DNA of 64,000 nucleotides from Sequoia sempervirens (lineage: Eukaryota; Streptophyta; Pinopsida; Cupressales; Cupressaceae). Shown here in pieces: positions 34,890-48,429 of the stretch. The notes under the pieces are model-generated. The model worked only from the letters and a program-made list of their open reading frames with translations. It did not search any database and was not told where the DNA came from. The position numbers and the translations under genes were made by a program. The stretch is from the NCBI GenBank assembly GCA_007258455.2, contig VDFB02000001.1, positions 17,790,162-17,854,161 of the forward strand, given 5' to 3'. Within the stretch, counting starts at the first letter, position 1; every line of letters begins with the position of its first letter.

Positions 34890-36750
34890 GATCTTGTCAC
34901 AGCCCTGTGACCCCTTTGTTGTGTGTAGTCATCTGTAATCTGCTCTTCGTCCTACTATGGGACTGAAGGTAAGGCTCTCTGTGGTCAGGAGGACACAACT
35001 CCTCATACCTCACTAGGTAGTACTTAGCCTCCCTAGCAATCTGAAAACCCTCCATAATGGCCTCTCGCAAGGATGCACTCTCAACGGTACCCATGATTCT
35101 CTGTGCCACACCCTCTGCCCCCATTTCCCTTCATCTGAAATAATCCTTGCCTACTATCAACTAGGCCACATGTGGGTCTAGGGTAGGAGGAGGTGCTTGT
35201 ACCTATGCAAGTTGTGCCTGTAACTGCACTGTCAAACTCTTAGCCTAAGCCAACTGGCTCTCCAATTGTGCTTGCTACCCCTAAAGTGTCTACACTTGGG
35301 CCTGTAGCATATCTATCTATGCCTACTGCACTATAGAGGTGGCCCTGATCAACATATGCCATTTGGTATCACTCCTCAGCCTCTGCATGCCTTGAGCACT
35401 ACCTAAGATATCGGTCCTCTACCTCATTGACCTCTACTCCTCCCCTCTGCCATCTTTTCCATCATCCACATTGCCATAATGTGAGCTCTCCTCCCCATCT
35501 CCACTCTCCTCCTCATGTCCACTCTCCTCCTCCTCTCCTCCACTAATTGCCTACTCCCCACCTGCCACATCCCCCTATCTCCTCAGCCTCAGCTGTGGTG
35601 CCACCAAAATGGGAGCTGACTCATCTGGGTATGTGAACCACATAAATGGGTGTGTATTATAGTAAATAAAGTACTCCTCTGACATACCTACATCAACAAT
35701 ATCGGGTCTACCATCCCATACCTCAGGTTATCAAGTTGTATACTCTATGTCGGTGACCTAATATGAAATCTAGGGTCCCCATCCAGGCTCATCCTTGCAT
35801 CGTCCATAGTGCACAATGCCCTGAGGCATCCCTTGTGTGAATCCAAATTGTCTCTCTATGCACAAGATCAAAAACCTCTCTATAATGAATGAAGTACGCC
35901 CTATCAAAAAATGGGGTATACATACAAACAACATCTTCAACTGATCTGTATCTCACGCCTCACAATCTGTGTATGGCCTCCATATCACTCAATCCATATC
36001 ATCTAGGGTCTATCTCCAGTACTCTAACTTGCCTAGCTTGGGCTGGACAAGTGCAATAGAATAGGCATACACATATGGCCTACCTAGTGACCTAACTCTT
36101 GGACATAGTGGTCTCATCACATCAATATGCTCCCATGCCCAGATCTAGAGCAGGGTAATGCCACACGACAAACTCGTCAATCCTCTATATGCCACCTAGT
36201 GCAAGTCATGATATACATGAGCTAACATATAGCTCCCCTAGGCATATCTCCATGGTTGAATCATCATCTACTCGATGATCCTCCCCCACCCAATTGATAG
36301 TCCCTTTGATCGGCAATCAAGACAAAAGAAGCCTCCAATGAATGCACCCAACATTGTAGGTAAGGTCAGATATCCCCCAAAGTCTGCCCATGGCACCTAA
36401 TATCCTGCTATGTGAACATCACCATACACTCTTCTTAGTGCCTCTATACCACCTAACTCCTTGTGGTCTTAGAACACAAGGGAGCCTACCATTGGGATCC
36501 CCAAAATCCTATATACATCCTCTAGGGTCACCGTCATCTCACCCATTGGAAAATGAAAAGTATTGTGCTTAGAATGCCATCTCTCAGCTAGTGCAGTCAA
36601 TAGTCCTTTGTTGACCCAAATAGGAGGCATCGACAACAATGATCCCAACCCACATCCAACTATCAACTGCACATTTGTAGGTGTGAGATCTCGTATCTGA
36701 TCCTAACCTGTAGGGAAGTGCTCTCTAATTTGGAGTTTTTTGAAAACCTC
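34890..36750 (-). pseudogene. Plant mobile domain (PMD) relic, right copy, full length
   Basis: Same PMD reading as at 1-1615, here with its C-terminal tail. The tail ends in an open stretch at 35124-34897 with MGAEGVAQRIMGTVESAS and EAKYYLVRYEELCPPDHREP, closed by a stop at 34897. The middle (about 35200-35500) reads as a Gln/Leu-rich, possibly coiled region with many stops. PMD proteins occur as single host genes and as cargo of Gypsy and Mutator-like transposons. No transposase or pol is directly attached here, so the carrier is not identified. Non-functional because of multiple internal stops. Confidence 0.75.
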
Positions 36751-38292
36751 CTATTTTTGGTCATCACAAGTGAAATCAATTAGACTCATATCATTGACTC
36801 ATATCAAAACAATCTATCTAATTCACATCATACATATCAGTGACCCATATCAAACAAATTCATATCAATGACACATATCAAACTCCTACCAAGTACATCA
36901 TATCATGTGAACCCTATCAAGTGTTCTATCTCAAGGACTCATATCATGAAATCAATGCAAAATATATCTATTTGAATATCAAATCAATCTATTCTATCAT
37001 CATTTACTATTTTTTTTCCTTTTCAGGAAAGCAAATGTATCAACAATCAAATCATCATCATATTTTTACTTCAGTCACAAATGCAAATATGTTTTCAATC
37101 ACATCATCTACTATTTGTTTTCTATTGTAGAAAGCAAATTTATCAGAAGACATGTTAAGCATCTACTCTTTGGAAACAAAGTTATCAACTATCTACTCTT
37201 TTCTTTCCACTTTGGGAAACAAAGTTATCAATTCATCATTTATCAGCTTCATTATCTTTTCTATCCATATCAACATGATGATAAGACAATTTATTTATCT
37301 ATTGACCAAAGAAGTAATAATAGATCATCAGTTTCATCATACAACATTTTTCCTAAATTTTCCTAGATGCGCTAATCTGTGGCCTAAAATCGCTAAAACC
37401 CTAAATGTGCTTAAGTTTCCCCCGGATGCACCATTTTGTGCCCTGAAAGCGCTAAATGAATTCCTCTATGTGCTATCTCCCTATATGCGCTACATCCCTA
37501 ATCGAATGTGCCATTTCATCTACATGAGGCATGAAATCCCTAAAAGTGCTAATCTATTTCCCAATTGCACTAATCTACCAATTTTCTATTTACATCCTAT
37601 ATGCGCTATTTCACCTATTGAATGCGCTAATCTGCCTAAACCTTCAAAGTGCTAAATTATTTCCTATATGCTCTAAAGGAAACCTCATAAGTGCTACTTT
37701 ATTTCCTAAAAGCACTAAAACGGACTGTGACAACCTAAATCCATGCTAAAATGCATCAAAAATTGACTTAAAACAAAAAATTTCAAAGAAAAAAAGATCG
37801 AATCAACTCACTGGTGGTTAGTACGTGGCTGGTCTCTGGGATCGGCTAGCCTGCTTGAATCTATTCCCGTGATAAAGAATCTTCATCTTGCCAAGACCCT
37901 GTCAGCACAAAATTAGTAAAGTCAAAAGGTGAAAATGACTTGCCCGTTTTGCCCTTTTACCTTTTAAAGGTCAAACAAGGTGATTTTTTGGTGGCATTTT
38001 GTTTTTATTTTTATATTTTTTTCAAACTGACTTTATTTTTAAACTAGGGCATCTTTTAATCAATTATTAGGAGTTAAATCACTGTGTCCCTCTCATCATC
38101 TAAATTTTATCACCAACTCAACATTTTTCTCATCATCAGTGATTTATCTCCCGAGGGGGCATCACCAATATCAGACACATTTTTTTTAATCAAGGGCATA
38201 TTAGGGGAAAAATGAAACAAAACAAATTTCAAAAGCAGGAATATTTTCTTTGAAGTAATGCGTCTCACATGTCACTTCAAAGATGGGAAAAA
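36751..38292. other. Non-coding stretch, right copy of 1616-3157
   Basis: Identical to the left copy; includes the TGCGCTAAT minisatellite listed separately. No gene. Confidence 0.5.
37364..37730. repeat. Degenerate TGCGCTAAT minisatellite, right copy
   Basis: Identical to 2229-2595 at offset 35135. Confidence 0.65.
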
Positions 38293-39565
38293 TGTATATG
38301 CATAAAATTGATCATGTCTAATTAATCTTGGCACTTAACTAAATATTTATTGTTTAATCAATCTCTCTAAAAGTTCCCTACATATGATTAAATTTAATTA
38401 ATTTAATGATATTGTTCATTCACTTTATTCTTCTACCATGATTAAATAAACTCACTTTATTTAATTATTTCACATTCATATTTCTACTTGATTAATTAAA
38501 TAAATACCCTTTATTTATTTTAATTAATTATCACCTTTTGAATTTAATTAAGTTTTTTGATTTAATAAAATTTAAATATTTCCTTTCACCTATTCAAATC
38601 TTCCTTCTAATTAATTAAATATTATATTTAATTAATTTTATCCACATGTCATTTCCTAAAAAAATAATTAAATATATTTATTTAATTAAATGTCCATATC
38701 TTTTCAAATCATAATAAAATATTTTATTTAATTATGAAATCTTTTATTATTCTTCAAATATTAATTAAATATTTTATTTAATTAATAAAAATCTTCCACG
38801 TCACCAATAAATAAATAATTGAATTTATAATTCATTATTTATCCTAAATATTTCCAAAATCTCACAAAAGGATGTTTTTTACAATTCATCTTTATCATCT
38901 CATCTTATCTTTTCCATGAAAAAGGAAACAAATCTTGCTTTCTAGTTTTCTTTTATTTTTCTCTCTAGTCTTCTCCATCTTTGACCGTTTGATCTACCAA
39001 GAATTTTCACAATCGTTGATCGTATCAGCTAATCAAAATCTATCGTACACTCCATAAATACCCATGTGAACCCAAGCATTGGTTAAACATAGATATGCAT
39101 GTATTAGAGCTTAATTGCATTCTAGCATTCCCATTATCAGTTTTAGTATTTAGAGCATTTCGTAATCTCACATTTCTAGTAATCATAGCACATTAATCAT
39201 ATCTTAGGATAGTATGCATTTATCTTTAATCTTGTTCTCTAGGAAGACCATTTGTTGAGCCTGGCACAAGATCTAAGAGCAAGCTAGAATCGACAAAAAC
39301 ACTAGAGATAGAGGACAATGCAACGTCTTTGAAGCATAAACAAAGTTTTCATTTCTTTCCTTTATTTTATGCTTTGATTTAAAGTTTCATTGGTGTGTTT
39401 GATTTTATGTTTTTAAATCTACATTTATTTCATACATATAAAATTGATCACACATTATCCATTTTTCAAAAAATAATTTATAGGCTCGTAAGACCCATTA
39501 TTTTTTATCGAGAGGCACGTTTCACTTGAAAAATTACTTAAATCCCAACAAACAACATTCACCGC
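38293..39565 (+). mobile_element. LTR-like segment, right copy
   Basis: Identical to 3158-4430 at offset 35135, including the purine tract before TGTATATGC. Same uncertainty about the right end. Confidence 0.35.
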
Positions 39566-41127
39566 ATCCATATCCTAAAAACCCACCTTCAAAACCCACT
39601 AGTGGGACCCATTCACCACCTTGCGCGAATGAGTTCCCTCTGGTGGGACGCATTCACCAAGGGTGGCGAATGTGTCCCTTTTGGGGGAAAATTTAATTTT
39701 GAGTGGGAATTCAATAAATTCAACTTAATTTTTCAGTGAATGTCAGCATCTTAGGTCTAAATAATGGGAAAAATAGATGTTTTGGTTATAAATACTCATC
39801 TTAAGTCATTTAATAGATCTCTTAATCATTTTCACAAGAGCAAATTCTAAAGTGGAGTCTTCTACAAGTCTCATTAGTAAAGTTGAAGTTTCAAGGTAGA
39901 AAACTAGGGTTTTTGTAGGTCTTGAAGCTCACCTTTTGATCAAGATTCAACCTTGCAAAGGGTTGATGATGGTTTTCTATGGTGAATCATGGAGAAATCT
40001 AGGTTGAGGAGATGCAACTAGCCATCGAATTGCACCTAAAGACTTGTTTTCAAAGTGATTACATCTTCCATTTCTTCTCTATCTTCATATTAAGGTTTAC
40101 ATTTTATTTACATTCCATTTGTAGGTCATTTTATCTCCATTTTTTATGTGTTGTAGGAATTCTAGGGTTAAGATTTTGCATCACTCAAATCACATTTGCA
40201 TTTCTTATTCTAGCACAATAGAATGGGGTTTTTATACATACTTTAGAGTTTCCTAGTCTTTAACACACTTAAGTCTAGGGTTTTATGCAGATTTTTCTCT
40301 ATTTAAGTTTTAATTACCTAACTAGGGGTTTGAATAACGAAAACTCCCCTTTAGAAAAATAATTTTAACCTATTTTGTAGGAATTTTCTAAGATCCTAAT
40401 TCAGGTTTCCATCAAAAAATGTTGTATAGGTGTCAAGGTGCAGATCAAAGACTTGAAATCGTATAAATTTGAAAGTGGATTAATTCGCAATGCATGGAAA
40501 ATGAGTCCCTCCCGAGGTGAACTTTTGAGTTAGATGTAGATCCTGGTACCCAACTGGAAGAAAACAGTTTCTAGGTAGAATGACCTTGACCTAGGACTGA
40601 TTTTCCCAAGGTGGTGAATGAGTCCCATTTACCTCAAAAGTCAGTATTGCTAGATTTCTAGATTGCTTTCAAGTCCTTTTCAGATTTACAGGTGCACATA
40701 TTCTAAAAAACAACTTTCTTCTTAGTTAAATTTGCATTTTCATTCATCCTTTTAGGCCTTTTGTAAATCACATTGTGTTTTCAAACATTACATATTTCCT
40801 AGGTTTTGCATTCATAATTAGTTAATTACTTATTTTAGTTGCATTTGAAATATCTCATTTAGCCTTAATTACATCATACACTTCATAATTTGAGTGAACC
40901 ACTTTATTTTTGTGAGGTTTATCTCTCTCCTTTTAGGTGAAACATCATAAGAGTGCAAGAGTAAGCCTGATGCCCAAAAATCTATGGTTCACCCATAACA
41001 AACTGTTCATTACCATAGTTTTCCTCTTCCATGTTGAATGTTTTAAAGTTGATTTACAATCATATTATGTTGTTGTTCTTAATTATTTTACTAATAGTTC
41101 TTTTAGAATTTACCTATTTATCTATAG

Positions 41128-41770
41128 TGGTATGTGTAGGATCATCATAGAAAAAACAAGCCCTTAATTGGCGAAAAATTCAAAAAAAATAGAGTTAGGC
41201 AACTTGATGTAAAAATTTGAATAAGCTATCTATATTATTTCAAAAATATGTAAGAATAAAATCTGTAGAAAATTGAATGTAGTTTATAAACTACTAGGTT
41301 TATTTAAAATAAAAAAATCAATTTGGTAAAACTTTGAAATTTTAATGCGAGTACTTAAATTTTAGGGAAAAATAAGGTGTCTACCACCACCCTAGCCACA
41401 ATAAAATGATAATTTTTTAATAAGATTTTATATATAAGTAGAGTACTCATGTCCCGATATGATGCATATTTTCTTGTAATTTTTTTCCAAGTAAATAATT
41501 AATTATGATTTTTTATTACAAATTTTTAAAATATAAAAAATCATATTTCTGACCACCTTAACTTGGTCAAAACTTCATGAAATTCATTTTTTTAATCCTA
41601 TAGTATGTGATGCATGTTTTAGATTCAAAAAATGTGATACCATTTGAAAGCTATAGAAAAAACCCTTTAAAAACCCTTTTCATTTCATCAATTTTGGGTA
41701 AGAAAAAAGTCGTTAGCCACATACCCATCATATCACCACTTTTTGGACCATCATGATCCTGCATGTAGCT
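41128..41770. mobile_element. TIR element D, internally deleted (right copy)
   Basis: Counterpart of 5993-6626. The two versions differ at many positions between about 41300 and 41560, whereas flanking DNA is identical. Confidence 0.7.
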
Positions 41771-42370
41771 TGAATTTATAATTGAGAATCCAAGTTTAAG
41801 ATAGATTTTCTGTCTTATATCAATTAGGAAAATAGACAAGACCCACAAGTAAATGATAGATAATACAAAGAACATACATAGATGAAAGAAATTGGCAGTA
41901 GGCCAAAGGTTTCCATCCATATGACATCTACATGTGATTGTTAAATTTTATTCCAATACATCTTACAATAGTTACTTAGGGTGCTTTCCTTGAAACAATA
42001 TGTTCCATCGTACACCAACAACACCATGCATTAACCTTGATGTGATTAAATCCTTACCATGATGTTTCAGCACAAGAAGGCAACCAACTCAACCACCGCT
42101 AATCCTTCTTTCCAATTTCACCTTTTGTCTATAACATTTAGTACTAAATAAGTGTTATTCCAACACCTCTTATACAATTAGTCTATTTTTCCTCAATATA
42201 TATTTATATATATATATATATATATATATACGCATATGTATCTATCTATGTTTCCAACCATTAATTTTTACATATAGTTCACATTGTATGTATATATATG
42301 TATGTATTTGTGTATAGATATATATACATGTATGCGTGTGTGTTTGTGTGTATACATGTATGTGTGTGTG

Positions 42371-42406
<36 letters not shown>

Positions 42407-42470
42407 TATAGATATATATATAGATATAGATATATATATATATATATATATATAGATATAGATATATATA

Positions 42471-42501
<31 letters not shown>

Positions 42502-42801
42502 ATATATATATATAGATATAGATATATATATATATATATACACACACATATACATGCATTGTTGATGGTGTTTAGAAAGGACAAGCTATATTGGATTGAG
42601 TTGTTGGAACATGGAATAATTTCAAATAGATAGTTTACAATAGACTAATTTTGTTGAATATCAATTGTATCTATGCAGTATTATAAATGAAACAATATAG
42701 ATATACAATAAAAGAGGTTATCACTATCTAATCTAAATAGAAAGAGATAAAATGGAATATTTTGAGTACATTCCATCTTGATAAAGAATTTTTAATAAGG
42801 G
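41771..42801. other. Non-coding stretch with expanded (TA)/(TAGATA) tract, right copy
   Basis: Counterpart of 6627-7511. The tract at about 42373-42540 is a long alternation of (TA)n and TAGATATAGATA, about 180 bp longer than in the left copy. Minus-strand frames at 42242-42584 are translations of this microsatellite. Confidence 0.7.
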
Positions 42802-44386
42802 GGGTATCTGCAGGATCATGATGGGCCAAAAAGTGGCAGTATGATGGGTATGTGGCTGGCAACTATTTTATTACCCAAAATTGATGAAACAAAAAGGGTT
42901 TTTAAAGGACATTCTCAGCTCTCCACTGATATAAATTATGCTTTACTTTGAATTTAATAAGTAATTATTATTCATTTTCTATTCAAATTACAACTAAATT
43001 CCAGATTGATAGGCTGATTGAAAAACATCTATAGCTTTCAAATGGTATCACATTTTTTGAATCCAATAGATGTGTCATATTCTATGCTTCACATACTATA
43101 GCATTAGAAAAAGAAAAATTGAATTTCATGAATTTTTGACCAAGTTAAGGGTATGTGCAGAATCATCATGGAAAAAATAGGCCCTTAAGTGGCAAAAAAT
43201 TTAGAAACATCAGAGTTAGGCAACTTGATGTAAAAATTTGAATAAGTTATCTATATTATTTCAAAAATATGTAAGAATAGAATCTGTAAAAAAGTGAATT
43301 TAGTTTCTAAACTACTAGGTTTGTTTTAAAAAAGAAAAAATCAATTTCGTGAAAATTTGAAATTTCAACGTAGTGGTACTTAAATTTTAGGGAAAAAATA
43401 ATAAGTAGCTATCTGTCTGACTACCTTAACCACAATAAAATAATAATATTTTTTTTATAAGATTTTATATATAAGTAGATGACTCATGCCCTAATGTGAT
43501 GCATATGTTTTTGTAACTTTTTTCCAAGTAAATAATTAATTATGATTTTTTTATTACAAATTTTTAAAAAATATAAAAACTCGTATGTCTAACCACCTTA
43601 ACTTTGTCAAAACTTTATGAAATTCAATTTTTTATTTTTTTAATCCTATAGTATGTGAAGCATAGAATGTGATGCATGTTTTGGATTCAAAAAATGTGAT
43701 AATTTTTGAAAGCTAATGTTTTTAATCAACCTATCAATCGGTACTTTAGTCATAATTTGAATAGAAAATGAATAATAAATACTTATTATATTCAAATTAA
43801 AACATAATTCATATTGATGGAAAGCTAAGAATCTCCTTTAAAAGCCCTTTTCATTTCATCAATTTTGGGTAAAAAAATAGTCATCAGCCGCATACCCATC
43901 ATATTGCCACTTTTTGGCCGATCATGATCCTGCACATACCCTTAAGGTGGTCAGACATGCAAGTTTTTATATTTTTTAAAAGGTTGCAGTAAAAAATTCA
44001 TAATTAATTATTTACTTGGAAAAAAATAACAAAAAATATGCATCACATTGGGGTATAAGTCCTCTACTTATATCTAAAATATTGTAAAAAAATATTATCA
44101 TTTTATTGTGGTTAGGGTGGTCATACAGACACCTACTTATTTTTCCCTAAAATTTAAGTACCACTACATCAAAATTTCAAATTTTCACCAAATATAATTT
44201 TTCTTTTTAAACAAGCCTAGTAGTTTACAAACTAAATTCAATTTTCTACATATTCTATTCTTACATATTTTTGAAATAGTATAGATAACTTATTCAAATT
44301 TTTACGTCAAGTTGCCTAACTCTGATTTTTCTAATTTTTTTGCCACTTAAGGGCCTATTTTTTCCATGATGATCCTGAACATACCC
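42802..44386. mobile_element. TIR element E, split by nested element F (right copy)
   Basis: Same structure as 7512-9048. The outer ends are GGGTATCTGCAGGATCATG and GATGATCCTGAACATACCC. Comparison with unsplit copies (for example 55283-56058) shows the uninterrupted sequence GACCAAGTTAAGGTGGTCAG, which is the empty site of the nested insertion. Confidence 0.8.
43149..43941. mobile_element. TIR element F nested in E (right copy; reference for the family)
   Basis: A 793-bp unit with TIRs GGGTATGTGCAG / CTGCACATACCC. It is flanked by TTAA at 43145-43148 and TTAA at 43942-43945, where the empty site has a single TTAA. This is direct evidence for a 4-bp target-site duplication. The two ends differ inside the first 25 bases: one end continues GGGCCAAAAAGTGGC, the other AAAAAATAGGCCCTTAAG. 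No transposase, so it depends on an unseen autonomous partner. Superfamily not assigned. Confidence 0.8.
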
Positions 44387-44978
44387 AAGGATCTATTATG
44401 GGACTTGAAAAGAGAGCAATGGAAAGAATGTCAAATGCAATGGATAGAATATATTATTTTTTTTGAAGGAAAGTGCATCAGAGAATTTGTGTGACCATGT
44501 ATATAACCAACAAGAAATATATGGTGGCAGGGAGAAAAAGTTGCAAATGGATAGCTGGTCTCCTCCACACGATATTTGCATCATGAGGCTTCGCAAGCTC
44601 TAGCCAAACCCCCAAACAAGAAAGACACACTTATTCTAAATATTATTGACACAAAGCGAAAAGATATTGAATTTCCTCAAACATAGAGATACACACAAAC
44701 ACCCACACATATATGTATTGAAATCCCCAAAGTATTGAGAGTTGCTTGTGACAGTTACAGATCTTCCTACATATAGTGGTAGTGGGGCAGGTGGTTGCTT
44801 CGATACGCGGAAGTAGAAGGCAAGTATTTTCCTATGTGAGAAATTTTGATTAGACAAGCCAATTGTTATGTAGATTGCTTGTTTTGTATCAATATGTTTG
44901 ATGTGGGTTTCGATCATCTGTCATTTATATCTAATTCTTAAAGTGTCTTCCTAATAGTTCTTTTACAATTTCTCTATA

Positions 44979-45246
44979 TTGTAAAACATATTGATAGAAG
45001 ACAAGCAATTTATGTAATAATTGAGTTCTCAATTGAAAAATCAAGCTACATTGTTTGGCACTAAATATTATAGAGAATTAGGGAAACTATAAAAGAGATT
45101 TTTATGCATTTAATATCTCTCTATTTTTTCTTGGGATTATAGTGGTTTTCATTTGATAGTAGAGTATTGTACAAATTGTTCGGTCTGCCTCTATTTTATA
45201 GCAAATTGGAGGGTTTTAAAACTCTTGTGCTCCAGAACCTGTGAGT

Positions 45247-45282
<36 letters not shown>

Positions 45283-45858
45283 TGCATGTTGTAGTTTTCC
45301 AAACCAAAATGTTCATTATCATAGTTTTCCTATTCTATTATCCATATTTTAATGTTCTATTTCATGTAGGTTTTGAAAATCTCTCATTTTTCTTTGATTG
45401 TTAAGTATTTTTGTAATAGGTCAATGAAATGCATGTATAGATTTGAGTTTGTAGAATATTCCTGCTTACCAGAGATTCTATCACTATATAGGCAAGTTGT
45501 GACAACAAATTCTATGTAATAGTTGGCTTGTCAATTCAAAATTGATGCTACATTATTTGCCACTAAATATTGTAGATAAAGTAGGGAAATTGTTAAATGA
45601 CTATTAGGGAAAAGACATAAGAATCATTGGTAGCACTGGAGATGTCCCAAAATTTGCAGCATATTCCTACTTACCAAAGATTCTATCACTATGTAGGCAA
45701 GTTGTGAAAAATAATTCTATGTTATAGTAGGCTTGTCAATTCAAAATTGATGCTACATTATTTGCCACTAAATATTGTAGATAAAATAGGGAAATTATGA
45801 AACAACAATTAGGGAAAAGACATAAGAATCATTCTTAGCATTGGAGATGTCCCAACTG
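44979..45858. repeat. Degenerate tandem repeat, ~206-bp unit (right copy)
   Basis: Identical to 9641-10520 at offset 35338. Confidence 0.7.
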
Positions 45859-46174
45859 GTGGAGATGTGAGCAGTGTTTTTTTATGGGATCATGGAGCTT
45901 GGTAACTACGTGGGCTTACAATGGTGTAGTTGGTCTCCTTGATACATAGAGGTTGAATGGTAAGTATTTGGTGATGCAAGTATTAATGCATTCTATTGTG
46001 GTTGTATGGTGGGGATAGTCGAAGTAAATGCAGTTGGACAAAGTAAATGGGTTATTGAATGTCGTAGTTTGGGAAAGTGTACTTTGATTAAGTTGCATTG
46101 TGAAAACAACCATTTTGGTGCTAGTTACTTATATATACATGTATACATATATACATATATATATGTATATATAT

Positions 46175-46225
<51 letters not shown>

Positions 46226-46417
46226 ATATAAATGTATATACATGTGTACATATATGTATATTGCATAAATATATGTATCTATGTTATACTAAATAGTTAT
46301 GTTCAAGCTCCCCTATTTCTCTATAATACTAAATTTCAGATAATGCACCTCATCTTATACAATTGCTCTATTTGTTAGTAGGCTAAAAACAATGTGGGCA
46401 CCATAGTAAAATAAAAA

Positions 46418-47016
46418 GTATGGGATCTCAATGAATGTGCAAATATATATATACCAAACACATGAATAATTTTTGTTCATATTTGCAAACCAAAAGTCTT
46501 AGATAAGATTCAGGCATACCTTGTGGGTGCAACTAGATGTAGTATGTGTTGATCATCAAAGCTTGCACCTCTCTAATAGTCTTATAGGAAATTCAGTGAG
46601 TGGGGTACAAATTGCGTCTAACTGACTACCTTTGGAATTTTTATAGAAATCCAACTCTTCTTTGGGGGTTTTAAGATAAGGGGAGAAGGAAATGTAAATA
46701 TCAAATATAAAAAGAAATGCGCCAAAGTTTTTACATTTCAAACCCAAATCATTCCTATGAGTGATATAAATAGACATATAACACCACTACCCTTCATTGT
46801 TGGAAAGAGAACGAACAAAAAAGGATAAATTTAAGCACAGTATAAACTTTCAAATCTTTCCATAGGCAGTTTTCATTAAGGTTCAATCAAACATAAAAAA
46901 TTATTACAATTATTAGAATAATATCTCATAAATCACATGAACTCTATCTCCTAATACAGTATAGTATAATAAAATAACAACTTCCAGAAAAACAAAGAAG
47001 TCCAATGATAGTCTAC
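46418..47016. repeat. Degenerate array unit, then likely end of the 3' LTR
   Basis: 46430-46560 (CTCAATGAATGTG, (TA)n, TTCATATTTGCAAACC, GGGTGCAACTAGATGTAGTATG) matches 62850-62980 and partly 63680-63770, so the same array flanks the Gypsy element on both sides. From about 46790 to 47016 the minus-strand sequence continues that of the 1-kb direct repeat and may be the rest of the 3' LTR, lost from the other copy. Low-confidence boundary. Confidence 0.5.
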
Positions 47017-47995
47017 TTTTCCTAAGTTACTATTCTATAATACAAGCATACAACATAGAAATCCACTACTTAAACTATCTATGTTTAGCTTGCAAGACAC
47101 AATGTTTCATTCAAACTGACAATATAAAGAAAGAAATCTTGAAAAAGACCATATATGCATAGTGTCAACAAATTATCCTCAATAGTTCATGCTTTAATTA
47201 TGAAATGAACATTGAAATAGATGTTAGATGCCAATTCAAAAATAGTTTAAACCTAAATAGATATAAAATTCTAGAATAAAGTAGCTCCGCAACTTGTTTC
47301 TAAAAATTATTCTAAAAATCCTAAGAAAACTAAATAAACTTTTCTTTCTCAAGAAATTGCTACTTGGAATCCAACCCTTTACTGTGTCATCACTCTGGTT
47401 ATATAGCTACCAGAAGAAGAAAGCACCGCCTCAACACAAAAGTAATTATTGCTAGATGTTGTAACTTGATAGCTTGCAATATGATCGTGGATCCTTGGTT
47501 AGGCCGCAAAAATATTTGCTCATTAATTCTTAGCTACTACATTTATATCTTTTAGATATTTAGCAAAGATGTAGGCTTGTAGACAATCAAATCCTAAGAA
47601 CATTCTGGCAACAAAAAAGGGGGTCCATTGACCAATTACATCATCTCAAGGCACTAACTCCAAACTTCCATTTACAAAAACCCAAAAAATAAAAGTCGAC
47701 AAACTCCGATAGACACCCCAAAGGATATCATCAGGCATAGTCCTCAGAGAGATGACACATCATGTGGGTGGAGATCTTATGATTTCTGAAAAACCTTTTG
47801 TAGAAAACTTCTTCCAAACTGATGTGTCTCTCGGGCCCTCCTCCAAAAATAGAAAATGATATGAGAAAGTCATGCAACCACCAAGTGGCATATTGCCCAT
47901 CTTTCCAACAAACCTTATATAAACCCAAACATTTTGGAAGCTAAAAAAAAAAGTAAACTGAAGATCAAAAATTTGAAGCAAATAAAAATGTTTTA
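47017..47995 (-). repeat. Probable 3' LTR (homologous part)
   Basis: About 1 kb directly repeated at 61646-62622 with modest divergence. On the minus strand it holds a TATA-like motif TATATAAGG-equivalent region near 47920 and GCTATATAACC near 47400, as in a U3 promoter. Spurious frames (47731-47981) run through it. No clean TG..CA ends; the true end is probably further left, near 46790. Confidence 0.6.
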
Positions 47996-48429
47996 TGATT
48001 CTAGAAACTCACAGGGGCCTTCCCTTGCGAAGGTACAAACCCAACTCTCTATAAATTCCTAGAGTTTAAGAAAAGAGGAGTGTTGCACCTCTCATTCTAC
48101 TTCAGTTGGTAAAGGAATACTATGGATGAGCCTATATGCTTGGTCAAGTTGGAAAACCTCCTTGAAAGGCACAACTTGCCATCTTACAGTAACAACTCTA
48201 AGATAATGATAAAGATGAGAAAGGTAAAAAATCTCTCGATTGATCTCATCGGCTGCATGTGTTGTGCTTGAACTCGGAAGTTTGGGGATGTCTGATCCTT
48301 CTGTTTGATAGCTTCCATGATCTATTCTATTGTATGCATGTCTCTATTTAGGGATAAAAAGGGGGGTAGCCCATAATTGATCAAGACATTGAAATCCTTC
48401 TTTATTTCTTCGAATCTTCTTGCCAACAC

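Larger units (their letters stand above)
35136..46417. repeat. Near-identical copy of 1-11079 (right copy, continuous with flanks)
   Basis: This is the complete, gap-free version of the duplicated segment. It is about 200 bp longer than the left copy, mostly because the (TA)/(TAGATA) tract at 42373-42540 is expanded and the TIR element at 43149-43941 is fuller. Sequence continues without a visible junction to the left (PMD pseudogene end) and to the right (from 46418), so neither edge looks like a biological duplication boundary. Confidence 0.95.

Noticed and set aside
42242..42584. Three overlapping minus-strand frames of 95-105 residues made of Tyr-Ile repeats
   Set aside because: They are direct translations of a (TA)/(TAGATA) microsatellite, vary in length between the two copies and have no coding signal.
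43145..43945. Assignment of the TIR family to piggyBac because of the TTAA duplication
   Set aside because: Element A duplicates TACA and element E has AAGG, so TTAA is not required. No transposase is present to decide.
47017..47995. The 1-kb direct repeat read as the C-terminal coding end of the accessory frame
   Set aside because: Open frames in it are short and in different phases between the two copies, while TATA-like motifs and its position at both ends of the element fit an LTR better.
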